A stretch of DNA of 36,249 nucleotides from Candidatus Parcubacteria bacterium (GCA_019661865.1 JAIFWJ010000007.1:1-36249), one strand, 5' to 3'; positions 13,514 through 21,281 are shown, numbered from the stretch's first letter. Notes: generated by a model from the letters alone, not told the origin. A program made the numbers and translations.

Positions 13514-15691
13514 ATGAATCTTATTGATCCGCTCACACAACACTTCCGCATAGTGCCAGTCCAAGCTGCTGCACTGAAGCGTCTGGGTTTACATAGTATT
13601 GAAGATCTCCTGTATCACTTTCCTGTGCGTTATGGAGATACGGCGGAAATTATAAATATAGAAAGTCTTAAGAAGGGCGATACTGGAGTAGTCTTCGGCC
13701 GTATAAGCGGACTTAAAACTTCCAAGGCCTTCAAGAAGAAGATCTCCATGTCCGAGGCCTGGGTCGAAGATGATACAGGCAGAGTGAAGATTGTTTGGTT
13801 CCATCAAGCATACATGGCCAAGATCTACCGTGAGGGTGCGCTCGTAAGAGTGGAGGGGAAAATTTCTGAGAAGAAAAGTCTGTCTGCCGGTAGGCCAGGA
13901 GAAATTTACTTTTCTAACCCGCACATAGAGACAGTCGGGAAGCTTCCCATAGCAGTGGGTAACTCACTCTTCGGTGATGCTGGCGAGGCCCACTCACTCT
14001 ACCCAGTCTATCCAGAGACTAGAGGCCTCACGTCCAACTGGATCACACACAAAGTTCAGACGATATTTTCCTCTGGAGTCCTAGATGGCATTCATGACCC
14101 AATCCCAGAAAATATTTTAAAAACTTATAATCTCCCCTCACTTAAGACCGCTCTTATATGGATCCACACTCCACAGAAGAAAGAACATGCGGAGATGGCC
14201 AGAAAGAGGTTCGCATTCGAAGAAATTTTCTTCATCCAACTAGAGAAGCAGAAGTCGAGATTTGAATTCAAAGAGCGCAATGCATTTGTAATTGAAAAAT
14301 CCATAGATGATATAGAGAACTTTATCGATAGATTTCCTTTCCAAGCCACATCTGCTCAGAGACGAACTATAGAAGAAGCTCTCTTTGACTTCCGCCGTGG
14401 ACATCCCATGGCAAGACTCCTTGAAGGTGATGTGGGGTCAGGTAAGACTGCTGTCGCAGCTGCCATAGCATATGCAATCACTACATCGAAACCTAAAAAT
14501 CAAACTTTCGGAACTTTGCAGACAGCATATATGGTACCTACAGAAATACTGGCTCAACAACATTTCGAATCATTCATAAAATATTTCCGACATCTGCCTA
14601 TAAACATTGGTCTCATTACAGGAAGTGGTGCGAGGAAGTTCCCATCCAAAGTTAATCCTTCTGGTTGGACCGATATCTCACGTGCACAACTCCTGCGTTG
14701 GGTGGCTTCTGGCGAGATCTCCATACTCATCGGCACCCATGCGCTTATACAGAAGTCGGTGAAGTTTAAACATTTAGCACTCGCTATCATAGACGAGCAA
14801 CATCGCTTCGGCACCGCACAAAGGCAGAAATTCGCCACCAAGGAATCTGTCACTCCACATCTCATGTCTATGACGGCCACACCCATACCTCGTACACTCT
14901 CTCTCACTCTATACGGAGACCTCGACCTCTCACTACTTGATGAAATGCCGGCGGGCAGGAAACAAATCATTACAGAGATAGTGCTCCCGAACAAGCGAGA
15001 TGAAACTTATGAGAAATTGCGCGGAGAATTAAAGAACGGCAGACAAATGTATGTCATATGTCCGCGTATAAATGAACCCGATCCAGATAAAGAGAATGTA
15101 TTACTTGCAAAGTCGGTGAAGGAAGAGGCCAAGAGACTCAAGGAAAAAATTTTCCCAGAATATAGAATCGGCATCCTCCACTCCAAGATGACCCCTGCGG
15201 AGAAGGAGCGTGTGATGATTGAGTTTAAGGATAAGAAGATTGATATATTAGTAGCTACATCTGTGGTAGAAGTGGGGGTAAATGTAGAGAATGCATCGCT
15301 TATCGTCATTGAGGGTGCAGAGCGCTTCGGACTCTCACAACTTCACCAACTTCGTGGGCGTGTCCTACGAGGTACTCACCAGCCATACTGCTTCGTCTTC
15401 CCTGAGACTACAAGTGCGAAGACTGTGGAGAGGCTAAAGGCTTTAAAGACCGCCAAGAATGGCTTCGAACTTGCGGAGTTCGACCTACAGCAGCGTGGTG
15501 CCGGAGAGTTGTATGGTAGGAAGCAGTGGGGCATCTCAGACCTCGCCATGGAAGCCATAAAGAACCTACGCATGGTTGAGGCCGCACGCACAGAAGCCAC
15601 TAAGATTATTGAAGGTGACCCAACTCTCTCCAAGCATCCTGACATTAAACACCACCTAGAAACCACTTCCCAAAGGATCCATTTTGAATAA
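13514..15691 (+). CDS. recG: RecG, ATP-dependent DNA branch-migration helicase
   Basis: 725 aa superfamily 2 helicase that reverses stalled forks and processes Holliday and D-loop structures. The wedge/OB domain occupies about 55-145 (VKIVWFHQAYMAKIYREG), the helicase motor starts near 270: motif I GDVGSGKT (305-312), motif Ia MVPTEILAQQH, motif II DEQH (427-430), motif III MTATPIPRTL, and C-terminal motifs VVEVGVNVENA, GLSQLHQLRGRVLRG and the RecG-specific TRG region (FELAEFDLQQRGAGELYGRKQWG). In the OB domain, residues 123-129 (LSAGRPG, 13880-13900) look like a decayed copy of the LPAGRQG palindrome found in rpsC. Confidence 0.97.
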   Translation: MNLIDPLTQHFRIVPVQAAALKRLGLHSIEDLLYHFPVRYGDTAEIINIESLKKGDTGVVFGRISGLKTSKAFKKKISMSEAWVEDDTGRVKIVWFHQAYMAKIYREGALVRVEGKISEKKSLSAGRPGEIYFSNPHIETVGKLPIAVGNSLFGDAGEAHSLYPVYPETRGLTSNWITHKVQTIFSSGVLDGIHDPIPENILKTYNLPSLKTALIWIHTPQKKEHAEMARKRFAFEEIFFIQLEKQKSRFEFKERNAFVIEKSIDDIENFIDRFPFQATSAQRRTIEEALFDFRRGHPMARLLEGDVGSGKTAVAAAIAYAITTSKPKNQTFGTLQTAYMVPTEILAQQHFESFIKYFRHLPINIGLITGSGARKFPSKVNPSGWTDISRAQLLRWVASGEISILIGTHALIQKSVKFKHLALAIIDEQHRFGTAQRQKFATKESVTPHLMSMTATPIPRTLSLTLYGDLDLSLLDEMPAGRKQIITEIVLPNKRDETYEKLRGELKNGRQMYVICPRINEPDPDKENVLLAKSVKEEAKRLKEKIFPEYRIGILHSKMTPAEKERVMIEFKDKKIDILVATSVVEVGVNVENASLIVIEGAERFGLSQLHQLRGRVLRGTHQPYCFVFPETTSAKTVERLKALKTAKNGFELAEFDLQQRGAGELYGRKQWGISDLAMEAIKNLRMVEAARTEATKIIEGDPTLSKHPDIKHHLETTSQRIHFE
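13880..13900 (+). repeat. Degenerate LPAGRQG-type palindromic repeat inside recG
   Basis: CTGTCTGCCGGTAGGCCAGG encodes LSAGRPG and matches the rpsC palindrome codon for codon in the same reading frame (CTG CCT GCC GGC AGG CAG GGA there; CTG TCT GCC GGT AGG CCA GGA here). It falls in a loop of the RecG OB domain. Confidence 0.5.
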
Positions 15692-15710
15692 CTCCCGATT
15701 TTGTTATAGT
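15684..15710 (+). promoter_or_regulatory. tRNA-Ile promoter
   Basis: TTGAAT (15684-15689, overlapping the recG stop), 15-bp spacer, and an extended -10 TGTTATAGT (15702-15710), 11 bases before the tRNA 5' end. Confidence 0.55.
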
Positions 15711-15721
15711 GTAGGCCTAAA

Positions 15722-15795
15722 CCGCCCTTAGCTCAGTTGGTTAGAGCACAGAGCTTATACCTCTGGGGTCCTTGGTTCGAATCCAAGAGGGCGGA
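15722..15795 (+). tRNA. tRNA-Ile(UAU)
   Basis: 74-nt cloverleaf: acceptor CCGCCCT / AGGGCGG with discriminator A, D stem GCTC / GAGC, anticodon stem CAGAG / CTCTG with loop CTTATAC (anticodon UAU), T arm CTTGG TTCGAAT CCAAG. CCA is not encoded. UAU reads AUA directly, whereas most bacteria use a CAU tRNA modified by TilS. Confidence 0.94.
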
Positions 15796-15818
15796 TTCTC
15801 TGAACGTGGACAACTGGA

Positions 15819-15846
15819 TTGGCGCTTGTTCTGTAGTTGTTATACT
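15819..15846 (+). promoter_or_regulatory. Promoter of the DUF378 gene
   Basis: TTGGCG (15819-15824), 16-bp spacer, TATACT (15841-15846) preceded by TGT, so an extended -10. Transcription would start about 20 bases before the ATG at 15874. The leader holds the palindrome GTTATTAATAAC. Confidence 0.6.
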
Positions 15847-15873
15847 TAAAGATAGTTATTAATAACAATTAAT

Positions 15874-16086
15874 ATGAAATTACACACGATTGCGTTTATT
15901 CTTTTGGTTATTGGAGGTCTTAACTGGCTCTTGGTTGCTATCTGGCCTTCATGGGATCTAGGCATGTACATCACTCCGATGATTGCTAGGATCGTTTATG
16001 CACTAGTAGGTGTCTCAGCTATAGTTGAAGCAGCAGGCCATAAGAAACTTTGTAGGAACTGTAACCCAAGTGGTCAACAAATGTAA
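15874..16086 (+). CDS. DUF378 family small membrane protein
   Basis: 70 aa with two membrane helices (about 5-22 and 36-54). The first helix ends in GGLNWLLVAIWPSWDL, the hallmark of DUF378, and the second is IARIVYALVGVSAI. The tail HKKLCRNCNPSGQQM has a CxxC pair not seen in every family member. Function is unknown. Single gene with its own promoter and terminator. Confidence 0.88.
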   Translation: MKLHTIAFILLVIGGLNWLLVAIWPSWDLGMYITPMIARIVYALVGVSAIVEAAGHKKLCRNCNPSGQQM

Positions 16087-16119
16087 TATGGGAAGTGACT
16101 AACAAGTAACTCATAACTA

Positions 16120-16149
16120 AAAAACCGCTCGATCACTCGAGCGGTTTTT
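16120..16149. terminator. Bidirectional intrinsic terminator
   Basis: CCGCTCGA / TCGAGCGG perfect 8-bp stem with four-base loop (16125-16144), flanked by AAAAA and TTTTT. It serves both the plus-strand DUF378 gene and the minus-strand gene ending at 16172. Confidence 0.92.
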
Positions 16150-16171
16150 GTTTTATAAGTTATTTTATAAG

Positions 16172-16489
16172 TTATACAGAAGCTGTAGGACTTGAGGTAG
16201 TGGGCATTGGCTGTCTCTTTACTGCGAAGTAATAGATGATAGCGCCCAAGACTCCAGCAAATATCATGACAAGGATCCAGAGAGGCTTGTGCTCGATAGG
16301 ATGCTTGATGGCATGCACGAGCATCATAATCCAGAAGACAGTGGTAAGTAATGAGATAAGTATAAAGACTGCAAATACTCCTGCTCCCCAACCGAAGACT
16401 GTCTTCAGCACTCCGGTCAACTGCTCACACGGCACAACCTGGCCATTTAACTTACACGTTGCTTCATTAACTGCTGCAATTAAGTCCAT
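16172..16489 (-). CDS. PLDc_N-type small membrane protein
   Basis: 105 aa. A hydrophobic segment at about 34-60 and a second at about 70-86, joined by HAIKHPIEHKPLWILVMIF, with GVLGAIIYYFAVKR after it. The pattern W-(hydrophobic)-GAIIYYF is typical of the phospholipase D nuclease N-terminal (PLDc_N) domain, which here stands alone without a nuclease. The N-terminal region has a cysteine pair (ATCKLNGQVVPCEQL). Function unknown; likely a small envelope protein. It shares its terminator with the convergent DUF378 gene. Confidence 0.85.
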   Translation of the reverse strand: MDLIAAVNEATCKLNGQVVPCEQLTGVLKTVFGWGAGVFAVFILISLLTTVFWIMMLVHAIKHPIEHKPLWILVMIFAGVLGAIIYYFAVKRQPMPTTSSPTASV

Positions 16490-16535
16490 ATTTTAAAATT
16501 ATTTGTATTATTTATATGGACTAATTATCTAACAC

Positions 16536-18482
16536 TTATTCTTGGTGTTCAATGTCTTTCTTCTTCTTCAAGGGGATACCGTGGTGGACCAAGATGTCCT
16601 CGAACTCCTTCTGCTCTATGGTCTCCACTTCTATAAGTCGAGTGGCTATGGCATCAAGGAGCTTCCTATGCTCCACGATGAGCTCCTCAGCCTTAGTCAT
16701 AGCACCTGTCATGATCTTTGAAACTTCTGCATCTATCTCAGCACCCACTCGCTCCGAGTACTCCCTGTCATCTAGTGAAGCTCCGTAGAGAGGCTTCCCA
16801 CCCTGGCCCTCAAGAGCCACCGGTCCAAGCTTCTCAGACATGCCGTACTTGGTCACCATGTCACGCGCGAGAGCGGTAGAAACTTGGAGATCATTTGACG
16901 GACCAGTGGTGAGGTCACCGAAAAGATTCTTCTCCACTACGTATCCTCCTAAGGCTACGGTGATATCATCGATAAATTCTTTCCTAGATTGCAGTTTCTT
17001 ATCTTCAATCGGTAATTTCAAAACATATCCTGCTGCGCGACCACGAGAGATGATAGATATCTTGTGCACCGGGTCTGCATACTGAAGAACAGATGCTACA
17101 ACTGCATGACCAGCCTCGTGATATGCCGTAAGTCTCTTCTCAGTCTTCGAGAGTATATGGCTTCTCCTCTCTGGACCGAGCATGACTTTCTCTATAGATC
17201 GTATGAGGTCAAACTGGAAGACCTTGTTCCTGTTCTCACGCGCAGCAAGTATTGCTGCTTCATTCATAAGAGAGTAAAGGTCTGCTCCGGAGAAGCCTGG
17301 CGTGCGCTCTGCTATGAGTGGAAGGTTTACATCTTCTGCGAAGGGCTTGCGCCTAGCGTGGATGAGTAAGATCTCTTCTCTATCCTTCCTGTCTGGAAGA
17401 TCGAGAGTTACTCGGCGGTCAAATCTTCCCGGGCGGAGAAGTGCAGGATCTAGTACATCGGGGCGGTTCGTCGCAGCCATGACTATAACCTTCTCATTGG
17501 GCTCGAAGCCGTCCATCTCTACAAGTATCTGATTTAAAGTTTGTTCACGCTCATCGTTTCCACCCCCCACACCGGTGCCTCGCACCCGTCCGACAGCATC
17601 TATCTCGTCGACGAAGATGATAGCCGGTGCAGCACGCTTAGCCATGTCGAATAAGTCTCGTACCCGTGAGGCTCCCACACCTACGAACATCTCTACGAAT
17701 TCAGAACCTGATATAGAGAAGAAGGACACTCCTGCTTCTCCTGCTACAGCACGAGCAAGAAGTGTCTTACCTGTGCCTGGTGCACCCATGAGAAGTATTC
17801 CTTTAGGAATACGCGCCCCAATTTCAAGAAACTTTTTCGGATTCTTTAAGAAATCCACAATCTCTGCGAGCTCCTCCTTAGCTTCCTTGGCACCTGCCAC
17901 ATCCTTGAAGGTCACCTTCTGAGACTTGTCGTCCGGTGAGATCATACGCGCTTTAGATTGCCCGAATGTAAATGCCTGTACTCCTGCACCCTTCACCTGA
18001 CGAGAGAGAAACCACAAGAAGAAGACGACAAATAAAATAGGCAAGATTATAGGTGCAAGTGAGAGTATCCAGTAGCCGAAGCCCTGGTCACTTACTACAC
18101 TTATCTTCACCTTACTCAACTGTTCACCTGTCACACCGTAATTCTTAAGAGTAGTGGTAAGAGCAGTGTTTTCCTCCTTCTTACTCACCTTAATGGTGTT
18201 GTCTCCGTACTTAACTGAAAGATCATTCCCTTTTACCTCCACAGATGTGACTAATCCCTGATTTATCTGGTTCGAAAGATCCGAGAGAGAAATTTCTTCT
18301 GTCTTACTTCCTAGACCAGAGAGTGCAGAATAAATACTAATAAGGAGTAAGAAGATAATGAGCGCCAAGATGCCTTGATTCATAAGTCCTCCGCCACCTG
18401 GTCCCCTCTTTTTTATAATGATCTTGAGAGGCTTTTTATTCTTTTGTGATTCTTTATCTGGTTGCTTGTCTTGAGGTGCCAT
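16536..18482 (-). CDS. ftsH: FtsH, membrane-bound ATP-dependent zinc metalloprotease
   Basis: 648 aa, full-length. Two membrane helices (about 36-55 and 137-158) flank the extracytoplasmic domain. AAA module: Walker A GAPGTGKT (233-240), pore loop MFVGVG (265-270), Walker [12 protein letters not shown] (288-298), second region of homology [18 protein letters not shown]. Zinc site HEAGH (455-459). FtsH degrades unassembled membrane proteins and some SsrA-tagged substrates. The N-terminus carries an extra basic, glycine-rich cytoplasmic stretch (1-33). It is divergent from smpB, with a TATAAT at 18514-18509 giving a leader of about 20 nt. Confidence 0.97.
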   Translation of the reverse strand: MAPQDKQPDKESQKNKKPLKIIIKKRGPGGGGLMNQGILALIIFLLLISIYSALSGLGSKTEEISLSDLSNQINQGLVTSVEVKGNDLSVKYGDNTIKVSKKEENTALTTTLKNYGVTGEQLSKVKISVVSDQGFGYWILSLAPIILPILFVVFFLWFLSRQVKGAGVQAFTFGQSKARMISPDDKSQKVTFKDVAGAKEAKEELAEIVDFLKNPKKFLEIGARIPKGILLMGAPGTGKTLLARAVAGEAGVSFFSISGSEFVEMFVGVGASRVRDLFDMAKRAAPAIIFVDEIDAVGRVRGTGVGGGNDEREQTLNQILVEMDGFEPNEKVIVMAATNRPDVLDPALLRPGRFDRRVTLDLPDRKDREEILLIHARRKPFAEDVNLPLIAERTPGFSGADLYSLMNEAAILAARENRNKVFQFDLIRSIEKVMLGPERRSHILSKTEKRLTAYHEAGHAVVASVLQYADPVHKISIISRGRAAGYVLKLPIEDKKLQSRKEFIDDITVALGGYVVEKNLFGDLTTGPSNDLQVSTALARDMVTKYGMSEKLGPVALEGQGGKPLYGASLDDREYSERVGAEIDAEVSKIMTGAMTKAEELIVEHRKLLDAIATRLIEVETIEQKEFEDILVHHGIPLKKKKDIEHQE

Positions 18483-18508
18483 ATGCGAATAAGACGTATT
18501 AGATGCCC

Positions 18509-18540
18509 ATTATATCCAAATGTTAGTATTTTGCTATTAT
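18509..18540. promoter_or_regulatory. Overlapping divergent promoters of ftsH and smpB
   Basis: Minus strand: perfect TATAAT at 18514-18509 for ftsH (start 18482). Plus strand: extended -10 TGCTATTAT at 18532-18540 for smpB, six bases before ATG 18547. The smpB spacing predicts a leaderless mRNA and rules against an upstream in-frame ATG at 18520. Confidence 0.6.
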
Positions 18541-18546
18541 CTTCTT

Positions 18547-18990
18547 ATGACTACATTTGCCGATAACAAGAAGGCCAGGTTCGACTATGAAATCCTCGAG
18601 ACTCTCTCGGCAGGGCTTGAGCTTCTTGGTAGTGAAGTGAAGTCCGTAAAGCTCGGGAAAATTTCTCTTAATGGATCTTTCATCGGTGTGCGAGGCAAAG
18701 AGGCATATCTCTTAGGAGCTGAAATCTCTCCCTACCAGCCTGGAAACAGCTCTTCGGAGATTGACCGAGAGAGACCCAAGAAACTTCTCTTATCTAAGGA
18801 AGAGATTATACGCTTAAGTGAGGCCGAAAATACCAAAGGCTTGACAATAGTGCCTCTTAAGGTGTATAATAAAGGTAGATTTCTGAAGCTCGATCTCGGC
18901 ATAGCTCGTGGTAGACGCAAGTTCGACAAACGAGAGAGTATAAAGAAGCGAGATACTGAGCGAGACATAAAAAGATCTTTGAAAGGATAA
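18547..18990 (+). CDS. smpB: SmpB, tmRNA-binding protein
   Basis: 147 aa from the ATG at 18547, the usual SmpB length. Conserved blocks: NKKARFDYEILETLSAGLEL, GSEVKSVKLGKISLNGSF, EAYLLGAEISPYQPGN, and KGLTIVPLKVYNKGRFLKLDLGIARGRRKFDKRESIKKRD. The C-terminal tail (RDTERDIKRSLKG) is the segment that enters the mRNA channel of stalled ribosomes. SmpB delivers tmRNA to the ribosome; the tmRNA gene follows directly. The 18547 start is preferred to the ATG at 18520 because the -10 box lies between them. Confidence 0.96.
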   Translation: MTTFADNKKARFDYEILETLSAGLELLGSEVKSVKLGKISLNGSFIGVRGKEAYLLGAEISPYQPGNSSSEIDRERPKKLLLSKEEIIRLSEAENTKGLTIVPLKVYNKGRFLKLDLGIARGRRKFDKRESIKKRDTERDIKRSLKG

Positions 18991-19030
18991 ACCGCTTCCC
19001 TTTTTGTTCGTGATTCGTCGTTAATAAAGA

Positions 19031-19432
19031 GGGGATGTCAGTTTTGACATAAGGATTCTCACCATTCGTGCAAAGCGGAGCTCCAAGAACTCCTTAAAAG
19101 CTTGGAAACATAAGTGCAAACACATTTGTTGCACGAGCTAAATCAGTTCTCTCTCCATATTTTGGAATGAACGATTTAACTTTCGCTTACGCTAGAGCTT
19201 AACCGCTCACGTTTCGAACATTTTTCTTCTTGTTGTTTAGTCCGGGTAGAAAAATGCTAATTGGCTAAACTGTAACTCCGATGCTGCTCACCTCGGTGCC
19301 AAACATTCGAGCTCTGGAGAATATTCGTTTCGTCTAACTTTTAGACTACTCTCCGAAAACACAAGTTAGTCTATGCTTTGTAGATTCGTTTAGTGATTCT
19401 TTATGGACGTGGGTTCAATCTCACCATCTCCA
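19031..19432 (+). ncRNA. ssrA: tmRNA (SsrA)
   Basis: The ends form the tRNA-like domain: GGGGATG at 19031 pairs with CATCTCC (19425-19431), discriminator A, T arm GTGGG TTCAAT CTCAC with a six-base loop (usual loop seven). After CATAAGT the resume codon is GCA at 19116, and the open frame runs to TAA at 19202: 28 codons, starting ANTFVARA and ending NDLTFAYARA. Pseudoknot-like pairing segments flank the frame. CCA is not encoded. It follows smpB by 40 bases. The tag lacks the usual ALAA end but keeps a hydrophobic A-rich C-terminus. Confidence 0.9.
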
Positions 19433-19447
19433 CAACAAACTGATTAA

Positions 19448-19483
19448 CAAAACCACTCTACGCAGAGTGGTTTTGTTTTATTT
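19448..19483. terminator. tmRNA terminator, bidirectional
   Basis: CAAAACCACTCT / AGAGTGGTTTTG perfect 12-bp stem with loop ACGC (19448-19475), followed by TTTTATTT on the plus strand and preceded by AT-rich sequence usable by the convergent gene ending at 19482. Confidence 0.9.
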
Positions 19484-20030
19484 ATCTTAATTCACTCAAG
19501 ACACTTGCACGACGGAAGAAGAAGGCTGAGGTCAAAAACATTAGAGCGAAAATTCCGTTCAAAATAAACACTCCTACTACACCTGGAGGCTTTTCTGTAA
19601 TTTGTGGAGCGGCAATCACAAGTATGATGACGGGTACAAGCATCTGAGCCACTGCCATACTAAATGCCGCCCGAGACATGCCGGTAGGCTTAAAGTGTCC
19701 AATAAATGCTCCAATGAATCCAGTAACTATCACTCCTAGGTACATAAGATTCGCAGTCATGTATCCATCTCCGATGATACCTACCGCAGCATTTATCCAA
19801 ACTAGAAGAAGACTTGCCACAGCTGCTACTCCCACTGCCCGACGGTAATCGGTAGTAGAACCTTGTCTGGCGATGTAAAGATATGCGAGACCCGTACCGA
19901 AAATAAGAGAGCCCATAAAGACGAAGTCGAAGATGCTCCAGTTCCAATTGCTCGAAAACTTCATCATTACTAGAGGGATGAGGAGTATGGCCAGAGTCAG
20001 GAGGGCAAGGCGGATAATACTTTTCTTCAT
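19482..20030 (-). CDS. Unknown polytopic membrane protein
   Basis: 182 aa with about six hydrophobic segments (8-24, 34-52, 68-86, 96-110, 122-140, 152-170). The DFVFMGSLIFGTGLAYLYIA and AVGVAAVASLLLVWINAAVGIIGD stretches resemble a widespread family of uncharacterised bacterial membrane proteins, but I cannot assign a function. A Shine-Dalgarno (GAGGA) lies just before the ATG, and a TATAAT at 20056-20051 on the minus strand gives a leader of about 15 nt. It stands next to the tmRNA 3' end, facing it. Confidence 0.85.
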   Translation of the reverse strand: MKKSIIRLALLTLAILLIPLVMMKFSSNWNWSIFDFVFMGSLIFGTGLAYLYIARQGSTTDYRRAVGVAAVASLLLVWINAAVGIIGDGYMTANLMYLGVIVTGFIGAFIGHFKPTGMSRAAFSMAVAQMLVPVIILVIAAPQITEKPPGVVGVFILNGIFALMFLTSAFFFRRASVLSELR

Positions 20031-20050
20031 AAGTCCTCTAATAATTCCAA

Positions 20051-20124
20051 ATTATAACCACTCTGTCCACTAAGAGAATAAGATTATTCTAGTCATATTT
20101 GCATTCTTTTGGCAAAGGTATAAG
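20051..20124. promoter_or_regulatory. Divergent promoter region for the 20030 and 20154 genes
   Basis: Minus strand: TATAAT at 20056-20051. Plus strand: TTGCAT (20099-20104) and TATAAG (20119-20124), a short 14-bp spacer. Both genes have leaders long enough to carry a Shine-Dalgarno, unlike most genes here. Confidence 0.45.
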
Positions 20125-20153
20125 GTTTTTCTAGACACTAAACAGGAGTACAT

Positions 20154-20600
20154 ATGGGCAATCGCGGTACGACCCCGAATTGGGACGACGAGCAGATCTC
20201 CAAGTACGGAATATTCGGGCATTTCCGAATGGTATCTGCGCCCGCTAGGGCTGAACGAGCCCGCAGGGATGCCAAGCTTGTAGAAGAAAACATCGGTCAG
20301 GTGCTCTCTCTTCTCAACGACACATCTCTCGACACACTAGTGAGGGCGACATACGCTATTCCATGTCTAGCAAAAAGCCTCTTGTTACCAGAAGATCTCA
20401 GATTGAAGAACTGGCGCGAGCTTGTAGCTAGGGAGATCTACGAAGACTGGTTCCAAAATACTAAGCAATGGGGACCTGCGCCTCCCTTCGAAATCCTTTC
20501 CACGGAAGATCAAGAGCCTTTCTACAAAGTAGTGGAAGCCACAGTAGAAGCACTTCGGATGGAAGTCACGATGGCTGAGCTCCGGGGCGCCTGTGAATGA
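20154..20600 (+). CDS. Unknown soluble protein
   Basis: 148 aa with no membrane segment or recognised domain. It is rich in charged and helical stretches (APARAERARRDAKLVEENIG, KNWRELVAREIYEDWF) and looks all-alpha. The gene is supported by a good Shine-Dalgarno (AGGAG, six bases before ATG), a promoter candidate and a terminator right after the stop. No catalytic motif is visible. Its neighbour is an alarmone-hydrolase-like protein, but separate promoters and a terminator between them argue against an operon. Confidence 0.72.
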   Translation: MGNRGTTPNWDDEQISKYGIFGHFRMVSAPARAERARRDAKLVEENIGQVLSLLNDTSLDTLVRATYAIPCLAKSLLLPEDLRLKNWRELVAREIYEDWFQNTKQWGPAPPFEILSTEDQEPFYKVVEATVEALRMEVTMAELRGACE

Positions 20601-20613
20601 AAACTTAGTCCTT

Positions 20614-20636
20614 CACCGCCTCGGCGGTTTTTATTT
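20614..20636 (+). terminator. Intrinsic terminator after the 148-aa gene
   Basis: ACCGC / GCGGT stem (20615-20628) with a tight CTCG loop, followed by TTTTTATTT. Confidence 0.82.
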
Positions 20637-20662
20637 GCAAAAAGATTCTTCTGACGTAAGAT
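20635..20662 (+). promoter_or_regulatory. Promoter of the HD hydrolase gene
   Basis: TTGCAA (20635-20640), 16-bp spacer, TAAGAT (20657-20662). The -35 starts inside the T-run of the preceding terminator. A TTTGCAAAA also occurs upstream of the sigma-factor gene (10451-10459). Confidence 0.5.
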
Positions 20663-20690
20663 TCTCCCAGACTAATACCGGAGAGATCCA

Positions 20691-21248
20691 ATGGATAACT
20701 CTGCCTACATCGCGAAAGCACGCATCTTCGCTAAGAAGGCTCACGGGTCACAGACTCGTGCAAGTGGCAAAACTTATACCAGTGACCACTGTCTACGGGT
20801 TGCAATACAGGTCAGGAGGTATGGAGGTGACACGGAATGTATAGTAGCCGCCTTTCTGCATGACGTAGTAGAGGATACTCCAGTAACCATAGAAGAGATT
20901 CGAAGGAAGTTCGGGGATGATGTGGGAAATCTTGTCCTGGCTCTTACTGACTCAAACGAGATCACAAATCTGCCCATCGCTCAAAGGAAACAGAAGCAGG
21001 CAGAGCATATACGACTCTGTGATAGTCGAGTTAAATTAGTGAAAGTTTGTGATCAGCTCGACAATGTGGAGTCCATCATTAATGATAACCCTGGCTGGGA
21101 TGCGGAGAGGTGTCTGGATTATGCTAACGGTGCCATGAGCATAGTCAACGAGTGTCAGGATGTAATACCTCTGAGCCTGTGGAACCGCTTCCGGAGTGTC
21201 CATTCGCAAGTTCTTCAGTTATATTCAGGGACACATACCGAGCCATGA
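20691..21248 (+). CDS. Stand-alone HD-domain alarmone (ppGpp) hydrolase-like protein
   Basis: 185 aa, matching the small alarmone hydrolase / MESH1 size and the N-terminal HD domain of RelA/SpoT. HD residues: H33 (SDHCLRVA), H57-D58 with E61-D62 (FLHDVVEDT), and D121 with N125 (VKVCDQLDNVESI). The TIEEIRRKFGDDVGNLVLALTD segment is typical of the SpoT hydrolase half. No synthetase, TGS or ACT domain follows. I infer hydrolysis of (p)ppGpp or a related nucleotide. A Shine-Dalgarno (GGAGAG) fixes the start, and the gene has its own promoter and terminator. Confidence 0.88.
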   Translation: MDNSAYIAKARIFAKKAHGSQTRASGKTYTSDHCLRVAIQVRRYGGDTECIVAAFLHDVVEDTPVTIEEIRRKFGDDVGNLVLALTDSNEITNLPIAQRKQKQAEHIRLCDSRVKLVKVCDQLDNVESIINDNPGWDAERCLDYANGAMSIVNECQDVIPLSLWNRFRSVHSQVLQLYSGTHTEP

Positions 21249-21262
21249 TCTCGGTTTTTTAT
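21237..21262 (+). terminator. Intrinsic terminator of the HD hydrolase gene
   Basis: ACCGAG / CTCGGT six-bp stem with seven-base loop (21237-21255), followed by TTTTT; it overlaps the stop codon at 21246-21248. Confidence 0.87.
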
Positions 21263-21281
21263 TTTTATTAAAATTTTGGTC

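Noticed and set aside
14940-14965. A second LPAGRQG-like site in recG (MPAGRKQ)
   Set aside because: This is the normal RecG motif DELPPGRK-like found across the family, so it is not a repeat insertion.
18520-18546. Longer SmpB start at 18520
   Set aside because: The extension contains the extended -10 TGCTATTAT, and the SmpB family begins at the position of the 18547 ATG.
20593-20844. An 83-codon plus-strand reading frame overlapping the 148-aa gene end and the HD gene start
   Set aside because: It crosses the intrinsic terminator at 20614-20636 and lies in another frame of the HD gene; no Shine-Dalgarno and no recognisable protein.
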